DNA of 64,000 nt. It comes from Diphasiastrum complanatum (taxonomy: Eukaryota > Streptophyta > Lycopodiopsida > Lycopodiales > Lycopodiaceae). The stretch covers positions 54,623,373-54,687,372 of the forward strand of contig CM055099.1 in assembly GCA_029204225.1 (NCBI GenBank), read 5' to 3'. The notes under the pieces are model-generated. The model made no database searches and was not told where the DNA came from. It saw only the letters and a list, made by a program, of their open reading frames with translations. Below, piece after piece: positions 1 through 15,259 of this stretch (positions are counted from its first letter, which is position 1; each line of letters begins with the position of its first letter). The translations under genes were made by a program, and so were the position numbers.

Positions 1-927
1 TTTTGGGCTAGTTTTGATTGTGCAAGATGATCGACGATGATGTATTTGTTTTTGTACAACAAGTTCGTATAGTTGTTTTTTGAGTTGGATCCAACGGAAT
101 TTCAAAACTTTTTTTTGATAGATTCATATTTGGGAGAATTAAATGCACTGATTTCATTTCCATTTCTTGTCACATCCTTTCTTTTGACCCATAACATGAC
201 ATGAGCATGCACAGAACCTCAGTTTTGGAATTCATAGCACAACATATCATGTTTGACATGGCCTAGAATTGCCTTTTTTGAAAGAATGAATGTTTTCATG
301 AACAATTCTAGTTCCTTAACAAAAAGCATTGAACATTCAACTGGGCATTTCTCTAATCAAAATTGTTGTTATATTTTTGTACGAGTTCTTCTATTTTTCT
401 ATTTATGACCATCGTAACTTAGTAGTTTCATCTCTTGTCAATGTCAGAAAGAAATCTGGCAAAACGTAATCTCTCACCATTGCCAACAGGTCTTTGAAGT
501 TCCGTCTATGCCATGATGGTGCTCCAAGAATTTCATGCGGCAAAGTAAATTTCAACACATTTTTTTAAAATTTGTTTTTCATTTGCATGTGGATGTTTTG
601 TGACAAAATCAATTATGTCTTTTTGTAACACAATAGATGGCACCTTTGCATGATCAAAATCACTTACCTTATTTGATACATCACAAATAAGTATGGTGGA
701 GATAACGTAAATGGTGAAAATAACAAGGCAACTCTCATTTTTTTTATAGTCCATGTAACGCATTTTTCCATCGCAATATCCATGTCCAAATGGAAACAAA
801 AATGGAAAGATTGCACTTTCTAAAGTGATAAGTAATTTTCTTTCAGACGTAAATGGCAAGCCAGATATTTTGGATGTCGCTGTCGATGTGTCATTTCTTT
901 CATGCATTAAATCCCTTAATCATAAAT

Positions 928-931
<4 letters not shown>
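1..931. other. AT-rich non-coding stretch
   Basis: No gene recognised on either strand. The longest reading frame (minus strand, 533-907) resembles no family I know and looks like chance. No terminal repeats or target duplications were seen. Confidence 0.5.

Positions 932-1011
<80 letters not shown>
932..1011. repeat. (AT)n microsatellite, about 40 units
   Basis: Uninterrupted AT dinucleotide run of about 80 bases. Reading frames through it give only alternating Tyr-Ile and are not genes. Confidence 0.97.
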
Positions 1012-1014
<3 letters not shown>

Positions 1015-1859
1015 ATGTGTTTCGCTACAAGGCGTCATGTCCTTTAGTATTATGTACACTAATTCAAATGGATCACTTTGTTTGTTTTGAAATCTGTGTG
1101 TCTAACCATTTCTCGATTGATGCCAATAATATGAATGGCAAGCTCTGAGTTTAAGAACCATATTCATATAAACTCAAAAACATTTGCAAGATTGGATTGT
1201 GCAAAACATTTTGTATCTCATCTGCATCCTGATTCTTATCACTTTCTGTTCAAGTTGCAAGTGATAAGACTATCAAATAATGATTTCTTTTCAATACGAC
1301 CTATCACGAACGAGTTAACACGTTGCGTTACATCTACTGAAATATCTATGACTGATAACAACCATAAGTTTGATACATGTATTTTTAGAATGGATCGTAT
1401 GTATGCAGGAGAAAAAAAAATGTATTTTACCCTATCCAGCTAAGCTTTACATAAATCACACATATACCAACTCATTTGTTTGTTATCTTCATATGTATAC
1501 TGCCACATAAATGTGTTGCTATTGCATATGGTGGGATGGCTTGACCTATATTCGTAGTTTTCATGTCATATCTTTGGTTGAAAAATGTGACATTTCCAAA
1601 GATCAAACAACATTTCATTAAATCAATAATCATATATATTAAAACTATTTTAGAGAGAGAATGTTGCCATGCCGTCAAAAATGTCATGCTCTGCCCGCCA
1701 AAAATGTCATGCTCTGTCCGCAACAAAATGTTACGCTTTTTACAATGTGAAAAGTTAAAAAACGATTGAAAGGTCCTATGCGTGTGAAAAATAATACATA
1801 GAAGCCATTTTTTTTTGGGCGCACGCACACACACAATTTCAAATTCTTTTCCCCCCCAG
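1012..1859. other. Unassigned AT-rich sequence
   Basis: No protein family recognised. A short motif, aaaaatgtcatgctctg, occurs twice in a row near 1678-1720. Short frames here have no domain signal. Confidence 0.4.
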
Positions 1860-2479
1860 AGCGCGCTCTCTCTCTCTCTCTTTCTCTCAATCGGTTCTCT
1901 CTCTCTTTCTCTCAATCGCGAGCAAGCGAGTTGCGGGTCTCTCTTCTTTCTGATTGCATCCGCCAACTGCAATATCCATAGCATGGGCGGGTCTCTCTCT
2001 CCATCGTCTTCTTGCTCTCTTCTTTCTGATTGCATCTGCCAATAGCAATATCCGTATCCATATCCATGCTACAAGGTAAGGTTTGTAACTTAAGAAGCTT
2101 GAATCCTTTTGTTTATGGTTACCTTTACATGATTTCACTCTGCTTTGAATTGTTTACTGTTATTCATGTTCTTCAGCGTCATCAAGGAAGAAGTGTGCTC
2201 GCCCTCCTCACTATAGACAACATAGCCCTTGCTCCAATGGCTGCAACGACCTCACCCTCAACCAGGTTGCAGACATTTTGCGCTATTGCAGTAGAGCCAG
2301 CTCTCCAATGGCATGAGTCCATAGGCAAAGCAGCAAGGCAGCTTAGGTTTGTAAATCTCATAGATGGATCAAGCGGCAGCGTGAACGTGGGCTTGCCCAT
2401 TAAAGGAGCTGGATTCAACGCAAACATTTTCAAACAAGTTCAAAATGTTTCCTATAATATCTCTTTTGAAAAAATATAG
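1860..2479 (+). other. Possible spliced leader and second exon of unknown gene or element
   Basis: A CT-rich leader (1860-1960) runs into a near-exact direct repeat of about 39 bp (1939-1977 and 2015-2053). A strong splice donor (acaag/GTAAGG, GT at 2076) and a pyrimidine-rich acceptor (TTCTTCAG ending at 2176) bound a possible 101-bp intron. The putative second exon has an open frame to 2479 with about 100 residues after the acceptor, but I recognise no domain. It may be the 5' end of a gene or of a DNA transposon transcript. The splice sites are seen in the sequence; transcription is inference. Confidence 0.3.
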
Positions 2480-2481
2480 TT

Positions 2482-2601
2482 TTATGGAGCACATTCGTCT
2501 GAATCACAATATTATGGAATACCTTCATATAAATCATGATATTACGGAATGGCTTTGTCTTAACTGCAATATTATGGAGTGCCTTCTTTTGAATCGCAAC
2601 A
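2482..2601. repeat. 30-bp tandem repeat, four units
   Basis: Four consecutive 30-base units starting ttatgga or ttacgga (2482, 2512, 2542, 2572), each ending in an A/T-rich caata-like tail. A further degenerate unit lies near 2719. Units differ at several positions, so the array is old. Confidence 0.85.
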
Positions 2602-2984
2602 TAAGTATGAGATGACCTCACTGAATTACATGATTGTTCATTAACTGAAGTTATTGTAACAGTGGCTGGATTGTTTCAATCAATGTTTGAACTGTGTGTT
2701 TTGTTTTCGTTCAGTCATTTTATGGAGTCTTTAGTCTGAGTCACGTTGGATGCTATGCTACAAATTCCAGATTGCCAAGTAAAAGAATGGATCAAAGATT
2801 TCGGCCTTATTGTTGGTTGTCACAACTTTGACTCTACAGTTTGGAAGGTTGCGATTTCCTTTGAGACTTGGAATTATTGTTATGAACCGTGTGCTGGCCC
2901 TTTGCGGTGCAATTGCGGTTTAGTTGAAATGCAGTTTCTGCCTGTGGCATATTCCTTTGTATTTCTACAGGCAAGTCTCTGAAC
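2602..2984. other. Unassigned spacer
   Basis: Apart from the degenerate 30-bp unit near 2719 I see nothing assignable. The frame at 2746-2982 has no recognised domain. Confidence 0.4.
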
Positions 2985-3560
2985 CATCCATCGTTCAAGC
3001 ACTGATACAGATGTTATAGCATCCATCGTTGAAGCATCGTTGAAACATCGTTGAAGCACTGATACGGATGTTATAGCATCCATCGTTGGAACCATCGTTA
3101 TAATAGTAATGTTATTATGTTATAGCATCCATTGTTGAAACATCCATCGTTGAACCATCATTATAGCGTTAAACCATCGTTATAACACCAAATCGAATCA
3201 CCAAATTGTTGAACATCCATCGTTGAACCATCGTTATAGCATCGGTGAACCATTGTTATAGCACCAAATCGAATCTTTGAACCATCCATCGTTGAAGCAC
3301 TGATACAGATGTTATAGCATCCGTCGTTGAAACATTGTTGAAGCACTGATATGGATGTTATGGCATCCATCATTGAACCATCATTATAATAATAATGTTA
3401 TCATGTTATAGCATCCATTGTTGAACCATCATTATAACACCAAATCGTTATAGCAGAAACCATCATTCATATAACACCAAATCATTGAAACATCCATTGT
3501 TGAAACATCCATCGTTGAATCACTGATACAGATGTTATAGCATCCATTGTTGAAACCATC
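2985..3560. repeat. Interspersed minisatellite with catccatcgttgaa core
   Basis: Degenerate higher-order repeat built from two words: (gaa)catcgttgaa/ccatcgttata and actgatacagatgttatagcatc. The longer block (tgaagcactgatac then gatgttatagcatcc) recurs near 2995, 3052, 3293, 3340 and 3520. It is flanked on the right by the long GA tract. No coding potential. Confidence 0.85.
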
Positions 3561-3671
3561 GTTAGCAACATATCTTGCCCTAGCATTATTATTATAGCAA
3601 CGTATCTTGCGTTCGCATTATTATTATAACACCAAATTGTTGACAAATGTTTCTTACCTTTTCAAAGTGAG

Positions 3672-4330
<659 letters not shown>

Positions 4331-4620
4331 AGAGTAGGTGAAGATGAGTATCAAATTTAATAAATTCAAAAAATTTAATAAACTTAATAAACTTAAAGAA
4401 ATTAGAAAAGTCTAGAATCTAAACATTCTAGATTATTCTACTCTAATAGGAATTTCTAGAATCTTCTACCACTATGTAAGTTAACATAGAGTGTAATATT
4501 AAGTAGGACCCATGAATTTAATTCAATGTATAATATGGGTCTACTTAATTATTTTTGTATTAATTATTGACCCTTATAATGGCCTCATAATTCAATTACC
4601 AACATTTTATATACTTGACA
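4331..4620 (-). mobile_element. 3' LTR-like end of copia-1 (partial, inner boundary clear)
   Basis: Read on the minus strand, the copia-1 RNase H frame ends and is followed by a polypurine tract (aagagggagt, complement of 4621-4630). Then comes a TG dinucleotide that opens an AT-rich segment (TGTCAAG..., starting at 4620 and running leftward). This is the standard order for a Ty1/copia 3' end. The outer LTR edge is not resolved. Confidence 0.6.
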
Positions 4621-4930
4621 ACTCCCTCTTAAAACTTGGTAATTTAACTATTCCAAGACTGGTTCTGTGTTTCTCAAATGTGTCTTTGTCCAATGCCTTG
4701 GTGAATATATCTGCCACCATGTCTTTGGTTGAAATGAAGCTGGTATAGATTAGCTCTTTGTCTATGAGAACTCTTATGTGATGATATCTCAAAGCAAAAT
4801 GTTTGGTTCGAGCATGATACATCGGATCCTTTGTCAAGTGAATTGTTGAAGTATTGTCCATTAGAAATATACTTGGTTCATCTTGAGTGATGCCCAAAAT
4901 TTCAAGCATATATCTGATCCATATATCCAC
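4607..4930 (-). pseudogene. copia-1 RNase H, C-terminal part
   Basis: End of a Ty1/copia polyprotein. The DNTSTIHLTKDPMYHARTKH stretch and the VADIFTKALDK motif are hallmarks of the RNase H end. It is in a different frame from the upstream RT piece, and the conserved segment linking the two (the usual SCEAEY region) is missing. The element therefore carries a small deletion and frameshift near 4930. The protein ends just before the polypurine tract at 4621-4630. Confidence 0.9.
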
Positions 4931-6564
4931 CTAATAGCACCTCTTGCTATAATGCTACATCCTCCAGTCAAGCTTTTAGAGTCTTCTTTGAAGGTCAGCC
5001 AACTGGCATCACTATAGGATAGAAGAATGAAATTTTCATTCTTTGAATATTTTATCCCATAGTCATTTGTGTATTTCAAGTACTGTAATATTCTCTTAGC
5101 TGCTCTCCAATGTTTTATTCCTAGATTAGAACAATATTGACTAAGAGTGAATACTCCATATGCTATATCTGGACGTGTACATATAGCAAGATACATTAAT
5201 GATCCAATAAGAGCGTGATAAGGATATTTCTTCATGTCTTCTTTTTCTTCATTTGATACTGGACAATCCTCCTTGGAATTAAGACCTCCAATAGGTACTG
5301 GTGTAGCTTTGTCTTTACATTCTTCCATTTGAAAGTTCTTCAACAGCTTCTTAATATATCTTTGCTGATGTATATAGATATTTCCATTCATTTTGTCTCT
5401 TTCAATTTGTACTCCCAAGTAGCATTTTGCCCCTCCAAGATCAGTAATATCAAATAGAGAATATATCTCCCTCTTAACTTGTAAAATATCTTCATTCCTC
5501 TTGGAAATAATGAGTGAGTCATCAACATACACAACAATTATAACAAGTTCTTCATTAATGATTTTTATATAGACATTAGAATCAGCTCCTATGGGGTTAA
5601 AACCAAGATACTTCAATGCTTGGTCCTTCTTCTTATACCAGGCTCTAGCTGATTGCTTTAATCCATATATACTTCTTTTCATTTTGCAGGCATAGGAAAG
5701 AAACTTTTCTGAAATTAAACCAACTGGCCGCTCCATGTAGATATCTTCTTCTAAATCTCCATATAAGAAAGCAGTCTTTTCATCTACTTGGTGAACTTCA
5801 TAATTAAAGTATGCTGCAAGAGCAAGAAGTAGCCGAATACTTGTATGTTTCACTATAGGAGAGAAAGTTTCCATGTAGTCTATGCCATATTTTTGCGAAA
5901 ATCCTTTAGCTACAAGTCTGGCCTTATATCTTGCAATCTTACCATCCGATCCATATTTGTATTGGTATATCCACTTGCACTTGATTGCTTTTCTGTCTTC
6001 AGGTAAAGGTTGCAGCTCCCATACTTTGTTCTTTTCCATGGATTTCATCTCCTCTTTCATTCCTTCTTTCCACTTGTTCGCCTCTTGACACTCTATGGCT
6101 TCTTCATAATTCTGCGGTTCAGTAGTAAAGCCACAAAATTCGTCAGCTATAAGATTATATTGTTGATTATACCTTTCTGGTTCCTTTCTTGTTCTTGTTG
6201 ATCTTCTCAGTAATTCATCTGGGATCTGCATCTCTTTGAGATGTGTACTCTTACTTCTTGGTGATTGAACATGTTGTTGTTCACCTTCTTGTTGATGTTG
6301 ATCCTGCTGTTGGTTCATATCCTGAATTTCTTGTTCTTGGGCTACCTCTTGATTATTCTCAAGAGTAGTATTAGGTAAATTACCATAGAAAGTAGCATAT
6401 TCAAAAATTTCATGGCCTTTTGGGTCAAGATTATGAATAAGCTTTGTTTCATCAAACAACACATCTCTAGCAAAAATAACATCATTCTTTGAGGGAATGT
6501 ATATTCTATAATAGTTGGAAATACTGTCAAAGCCAACCAGAAATGCCTTTTGTTGCATTTTCAT
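4861..6564 (-). CDS. copia-1 reverse transcriptase / RNase H (open 567-codon frame)
   Basis: The longest retroelement frame in the window. It starts in the integrase C-terminal extension, passes an acidic/Gln-rich linker (about residues 75-115), and enters the RVT_2 reverse transcriptase at WELQPLPEDRKAIKCKW. Visible motifs are RLVAKGFSQKYGIDY, FSPIVKHTSIRLLLALAA, SIYGLKQSARAWYKK and the catalytic YVDD box (VVYVDDSLI), followed by the RNase H start (YSDASW). The usual QMDVKTAFL reads QVDEKTAFL. About 1.7 kb without a stop suggests it is younger than the other copia remains, but the element as a whole is broken on both sides. Confidence 0.93.
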   Translation of the reverse strand: MKMQQKAFLVGFDSISNYYRIYIPSKNDVIFARDVLFDETKLIHNLDPKGHEIFEYATFYGNLPNTTLENNQEVAQEQEIQDMNQQQDQHQQEGEQQHVQSPRSKSTHLKEMQIPDELLRRSTRTRKEPERYNQQYNLIADEFCGFTTEPQNYEEAIECQEANKWKEGMKEEMKSMEKNKVWELQPLPEDRKAIKCKWIYQYKYGSDGKIARYKARLVAKGFSQKYGIDYMETFSPIVKHTSIRLLLALAAYFNYEVHQVDEKTAFLYGDLEEDIYMERPVGLISEKFLSYACKMKRSIYGLKQSARAWYKKKDQALKYLGFNPIGADSNVYIKIINEELVIIVVYVDDSLIISKRNEDILQVKREIYSLFDITDLGGAKCYLGVQIERDKMNGNIYIHQQRYIKKLLKNFQMEECKDKATPVPIGGLNSKEDCPVSNEEKEDMKKYPYHALIGSLMYLAICTRPDIAYGVFTLSQYCSNLGIKHWRAAKRILQYLKYTNDYGIKYSKNENFILLSYSDASWLTFKEDSKSLTGGCSIIARGAIRWIYGSDICLKFWASLKMNQVYF

Positions 6565-7192
6565 CTAGCTTAGTTCTTAGTTGCTTAGGTTTAAGAACAT
6601 AAGCTATACATCCAAATATTTCAATGTGAGATAGGTTAGGCCTTCTACCATATGAAACTTCATGAGGCCCATCACATGAAGTCTTCAATGTCTTGTTCAA
6701 CATGTAGTTTGCAGCTGCTATAGATTATGCCCAGATTTTTCTAGGAAGCTTAGCTTGAGCAAGCATGCATTTACCTGCTTCAATTAATGTCCTATTTCTT
6801 CTTTCTGCTATCCCATTATGTTGCGGTGTGTATGACACAGTCTTCTGGTGATATATGCCATTGGAGCTGCAGAAATTTTCAAATTCCTTGGACATATACT
6901 CTCCTCCTTTGTCAGTCCCGAGTTGCCTCAACTTCTTGTTTGTGGCTTTTTCAGCAAAATACAAATATTCTTTGAAAAATTCGAAAGCTTCTGATTTATT
7001 CTTCAAGAAATATATCATTGTGAACTTTGAAAAATCATCAATGAAAGTAATGAAGTATTTTGCACCTCCAATGGATTCAATAGATATAGGACCACATAAA
7101 TCAGAGTGTACAATTTCCAATATATCTCTGGCTTTGTAACCTTTTTTAATTAAAAGACTGTCTGTGCATTTTCCCCGAGCTACAAGCTTCAC
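6565..7192 (-). pseudogene. copia-1 integrase
   Basis: Ty1/copia DDE integrase. The open part (6725-7192) holds the first Asp (IVHSDLCGP), the second Asp in GTDKGGEYMSKEF, and the Glu in AERRNRTLIEAG, so all three catalytic residues are visible. Between 6565 and 6724 the C-terminal region (SYGRRPNLSHIEIFGC-like) continues on the same strand after an in-frame stop. It links integrase to the downstream RT piece of the same element. Confidence 0.9.
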
Positions 7193-7862
7193 ATGGAATG
7201 AAAGAATGCATATCAGCAGATTGTATACCTGATATGTATCCTTCTTGGCAAAGCTCTACCAGTCTCGTATGGCTGATGTGGTTCAATCTTTGATGCCATA
7301 AATTATTCATATTTTCTGTAGAACTATGAATCTCATCTTCATCTGCATGTACTTTCAAGATATAGAGATTTTGCTTTCTTTCTGCCACTGCCATAATGCT
7401 GCTGGTTTTTGTATCAATCACTCTGCATAGGTCATTAGCAAATGACACTTTCATTTCATCATCAGTTATCTTGGCAACAGAAAGTAAATCTTTCTTTATT
7501 GATGGAACAAAGAGTGCATCCTTAAGGACTTTTATGCCTTTAACAGTTTTTAGATTGATGTTGCCTAGACCAATAAGTCTGTGTCTATTTCCATCACCTA
7601 AGATTACATGCCTTTCGTCATTGGCATACTGGAAGTTGGTCAATAAACTTCTATATGAAATAATATGTGAAGTAGCACCTGAGTCTAGTACAACATCAAT
7701 GTCTTTGTTAGAAGATATATAACAAAAGTCATCAGTACAAATAAAGGTTGAAGTTCTCCATCTTTGGAGCATTCTGCATAATCTTCTTGTGCTTCTTCTT
7801 TTTCTTCCTTTACTATGTGAGCTTTCTCTTGTTTCGTTTGATTTTTTGGATTCCTGAAGCAA
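7146..7862 (-). pseudogene. copia-1 aspartic protease and GAG-pre-integrase
   Basis: The retropepsin active site VLDSGATSH appears about 60 residues in, followed by LGDGNRH and LLSVAKI, typical of copia proteases. The C-terminal third is the GAG-pre-integrase zinc domain (LWHQRLNHISH, then CEACSSGK). It overlaps the integrase start in another frame, so a frameshift separates protease from integrase. Confidence 0.9.
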
Positions 7863-8305
7863 TCAATGGTTGCATGTGCCACTTTTTTCTTGCATCTGGA
7901 GCAAATCACTTTATCTTTGTCTTCCTTTGCATCAGGAATGATAGCAAGGGATTTTTGGATTGAGCCAACATTTGTCAATAGCATGTCCTTTTCTCTTGCA
8001 TATGGAGCAAATCACTTTATCTTTGTCTTCCTTTGCATCATTCATGCTTGAAGGCTGAAACTGATGTTGCTGATTTGGACCTTTTTTCTTTGGATTCTTC
8101 AAGAATCCTTTCTTTGTACTCTTCTTGGCATAGAAGGCTTTCTCATTGTTGGAATGATCAACTTGCTTTCTCAGGAAGTCCTCCTCTTGTACAACTTTAA
8201 TTGCTTCTTCAAAGTCAAGATGCACAGTCCTCCTTATAATAGTCCTTACTGCAGAATAAGTATTAGGCAGAGATCTCAAAAAGATAGTATACTTTTGAGA
8301 ATCTG
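7685..8305 (-). pseudogene. copia-1 gag with duplicated zinc knuckle
   Basis: C-terminal part of a copia gag (UBN2-type nucleocapsid). It contains a good CCHC knuckle, CSICKRKGHAIDKC, and a second imperfect knuckle, CSRCKKKVAHATIDC. The coding DNA of the two knuckles is a tandem duplication: near-identical 40-base stretches start at 7899 and 8004, an offset of 105 bp or 35 codons. A frameshift between them puts the second copy out of frame. The gag N-terminus is missing where the element meets the copia-2 remnant near 8306. Confidence 0.85.
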
Positions 8306-8728
8306 AAATTTCATGCTGGCATCAAAGACAACCATACATTTATCTTTATAATGATGTTTGCACAAGAGGAGTGAGAGTTAATTTCATTCAACAAGAATGC
8401 AAAGATGTAGAACAGTATCGAATCCATATAATAATGCTATAAAACAACAATCAAACCACAATACAATTGCACTGATAAGCCCGTGGTCCTACTTACAGAC
8501 TCAAATCAATTGTTAAACTTCTGAATATCTCTCTCTATATATATAATCACTAACTCTGAGGAGTCAGCTACTAGAAGACCCATTCTAGTCGTTTTGATCT
8601 CTGCTGGAGTATGCACATGCATCTATACATCATACACTCTCCTCTTCCTTAATCGCTCATTTACATATATAGCAACTGGAAGATCCTGTATTATTCTAGT
8701 TTTGCATTTACAAGATTGTTTAACAGTT
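8306..8728 (-). mobile_element. Probable 3' LTR-like segment of copia-2
   Basis: Non-coding stretch directly after the copia-2 coding remains on the minus strand. It carries a short TA-rich tract (8545-8562). It abuts the truncated copia-1 gag at about 8306. No matching 5' LTR was found at the other end (10386 onward), so the LTR assignment is positional only. Confidence 0.35.
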
Positions 8729-9750
8729 GATTAACTGACTAATTAGAACAGCTGTTATTGGAGCGTGAAGACGCAGACAGTATGTACTTGAAATCCTGTG
8801 TATTTCTGCAGAGTGTCGCATTTTTTGCAATAAGCATTCATCTATGTTGCCAGAAGGATAATCGAGATCAAGTGCAAGGGATTGTCTAGACATGTTTGAA
8901 ATAGATGCATAATTCAAGTGTCCTAAGCTATGATGCCATAGTAATGCTTTATTGACAAGAACAGATTCCAAGGCTTGACTAGAATCAGAATAACAATGTG
9001 CCAATCTATATAAGTATCCATGCCTCTTGCCGAGTGCAAGGATCTTATCACTCCTATCGATAACTCTACTTTGATCAGACTAAAACTCCACCTTATGAAC
9101 TAAATTTGTAATTCTACTTACTGATAACATATATGTAGAGAGTTTAGGAACATACAAGACTTTTGACAATCACCTTCGATAGTGTGAGTACTATCGTCAC
9201 CAAGATGAACATATTTCTTTGTGTTGTAAGGTGTATAGGAATGAAAAATCTCATGATGATTGGTCATATGTTGAGTAGCTCCGGAATCCAAAAACCACGA
9301 ATCATTCAAATTCACATATTTGTCTTTGAGCTTAAAAGCGCCTTCGTCCATTTCCACTTCAGAAGATGTTGTAACTATATTTGCTTGTTGATCAGATTGC
9401 TTGGCTGCATTCTTCGCTTTGAGAATTTGGCAATCTTGGATCTCATGGTTATTGCGCTTGCAATACCTGCAAAACATCTTATTCTTCGATGAATTTGGAT
9501 TTGATAATTGTTCTTGACTTTGAGTCTTTTGATTCAACGCAGACTGTTTGGAGCTTTTCTGCTTCTGTCGTTTCGAGCCCTTGTTGACATATAGAGCATG
9601 AGACGAAGAGGTAGACAAAGTGTCTTGACTTCTTCGATTATCTTCTTGCAGCAACATAGTGAAAACTCTAGTAAGAGTTAAATCTGAGTGTGTCGTGATG
9701 ATCATTACCCAGTTCTCATATGTAGAGGGCAGGCTTGAATGCAATGTCAT
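8720..9750 (-). pseudogene. copia-2 zinc knuckle, protease and GAG-pre-integrase
   Basis: The 9118-9750 frame contains a CCHC knuckle (CRYCKRNNHEIQDC) and the protease active site WFLDSGATQHM. After a frame break, 8720-9004 carries the GAG-pre-integrase motif LWHHSLGHLNYASISNM. No integrase or reverse transcriptase follows: coding homology stops and LTR-like DNA begins. The element therefore lost most of pol by internal deletion and could move only with enzymes from another element. Confidence 0.85.
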
Positions 9751-9759
9751 AATTGGGTC

Positions 9760-10194
9760 TTAATCATCTATGACTGATCCGACAGTAGCCATCTGTTGCA
9801 AGAGATTTTTCACTTGGTTAATATGATTCTGACGAGAATCACCATTCGACATCTTGAGTGTGAAGAATTTCCTTCGAAGATGTAACTTGATAGTTACATC
9901 TCTCACATCATATAGTGAGCTCAGAATGTCCCAAACTTCTTTCAAAGTTCTGGCTTCAGCTATGTGGCCAATCTGAGTATTTGATATATTGAGGATAATA
10001 AGCGCGAAAGCTCTACCATCCTTCGACTTCCATTTCGAGTTGTTTGTGTCGTCTTCAAGCTTCACTTCGATACATGTAACAGCATCCCACAACTCATTGG
10101 CGATTAGCAAGGTCTTCATCTTAAATTTCCATAAATGATAATTGGATCCATTAAGCTTGTCTGCGATAAGACCGGCTTTACTTTGAGAATCCAT
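9760..10194 (-). pseudogene. copia-2 gag N-terminal half
   Basis: Starts at a good ATG (complement of 10192-10194) with MDSQSKAGLIADKLNGSNYH, followed by WKFKMKTLL and AEARTLKEVWDIL, the classical copia gag (UBN2/DUF4219-type) pattern. A single in-frame stop at about 9757-9759 separates it from the remaining gag and protease. Otherwise the sequence reads through. Its N-terminus is intact, unlike that of copia-1. Confidence 0.88.
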
Positions 10195-10373
10195 CTAGAA
10201 CTTTAGACTGTCGATAATTCGATTGTCGTTAAGAGAAAGATATAGCTGTGGAAATCAATTCTCTGATACCGAAACAAATTGATTTGAACTGAAGAATAAT
10301 TTGATATCATAAAAGATATCAAGTATAAGAGCTTGCACTATGATATAGTAGTATTAGGCCTTGAGTAATCAAC

Positions 10374-10386
10374 AATCTGATACCAT
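10374..10386 (-). other. Candidate primer binding site of copia-2
   Basis: The minus strand reads TGGTATCAGA, matching the 3' end of plant initiator tRNA-Met used as primer by many copia elements. It lies about 180 bp upstream of the gag ATG. A second partial match (GGTATCAGAG) lies closer, at about 10257-10267, so which one was used is uncertain. Confidence 0.5.
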
Positions 10387-13672
<3,286 letters not shown>

Positions 13673-13785
13673 TTATCTACACATTGCACAAAGAAGCAAT
13701 CTGAACAATCCATGAAGATTATGCACTTGGATGAGTCTACAGATCGCCCATCAATCAGATCAGATTAATGACTAGCAAGCAGGCT

Positions 13786-14401
<616 letters not shown>

Positions 14402-14850
14402 TTATTGACTTGTATATTTTGTTATACTTAATCTTATTACAGGTATGTTTGTTTCTGTATTCAGATTCATGTCAATATTGCAATGCTTTTCTACGTTCTT
14501 TTTGGCTATCTGATTGACTTGTCTGACTGGTCTTCCAAATAATATTGAAAATGGTGGTGTATCTACTGGGTTTATGACAAAGAAGTCTATAACGAATGTC
14601 TTTGTCTCTATAACTACACTAATACCCTTTAGCTCACCTACTGGTATGCATTTGGATGCATATGCTAAATAGATTTCATGGTAAGTAATAGGGTAAATTT
14701 GTTTTTCTAGTTCTAATTCCTTAACCATTGTCTCAGTTATTAAGTTGATATTGGGTCCTCAATCTATTAATATTCTATCAATAGTATGGTCTCCTATAAT
14801 AGCACTAATCTCTGGGACTCCACAATCTCTGGGACTCCACCATCAGTTCA
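14402..14850 (-). pseudogene. Ty3/gypsy-type retropepsin relic
   Basis: Minus-strand reading from about 14830 gives a retroviral-type aspartic protease: a flap-side segment, then LIDRGPNINLITE at the active-site position, then IYPITYHEIYLAYASK and FFVINPVDTPPFSILFGRP. The last motif (ILGRP-like) is typical of gypsy proteases. The usual DTG/DGG catalytic triad reads DRG, and a stop lies upstream of the open part (14402-14728). No gag or RT neighbours were seen, so this is an isolated fragment. Confidence 0.7.
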
Positions 14851-14876
14851 CAACCAGGTACACTCCATGTTGGATT

Positions 14877-15259
14877 ATGCTCCTTCTTACTAATCGACTA
14901 ATCGGTTTTAATCCTCATCCATTGTGTATCCAGTTCTGCGGATTTTCCCATGTCTTTATACAATCTGCAGATTTACAAGTGTTTTTGCACAGTCTGCAGA
15001 AATACATGGAGTTTTACAACAGTGTCGCATTTTCTCTCTCTACAATCCAGACATTTGTCGCCTGTCAGGAATCTCGTGTAAAAATGTAGTGTCGTCTTTT
15101 TTGCATTTTTCACCTGTCAGGAATTGTGAGTTAAACTGCAGAGTCGCATTTTTCGCATTTTTCAAAGTGCCTCAGATGTTAAGGAAATGACTCTGGCAAA
15201 GTGTGGGGCTACTCCCATATTAAGGAAATGAGATTTTATGACATTGTCGCCTTTTTCGC
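14877..15259. repeat. 380-bp direct repeat, copy 1
   Basis: Starts with tccttcttactaatcgacta and ends with ctttttcgcaa. It matches 15637-16024 over its length with moderate divergence. Internally it repeats short tgtcg(c/t)cttttt-type words. It could be an LTR pair of a small element, since the spacer is about 378 bp, but no primer binding site follows copy 1. Confidence 0.85.

Noticed and set aside
825-1148. Frames rich in Tyr-Ile across the AT tract
   Set aside because: Produced entirely by the AT microsatellite; no flanking domain.
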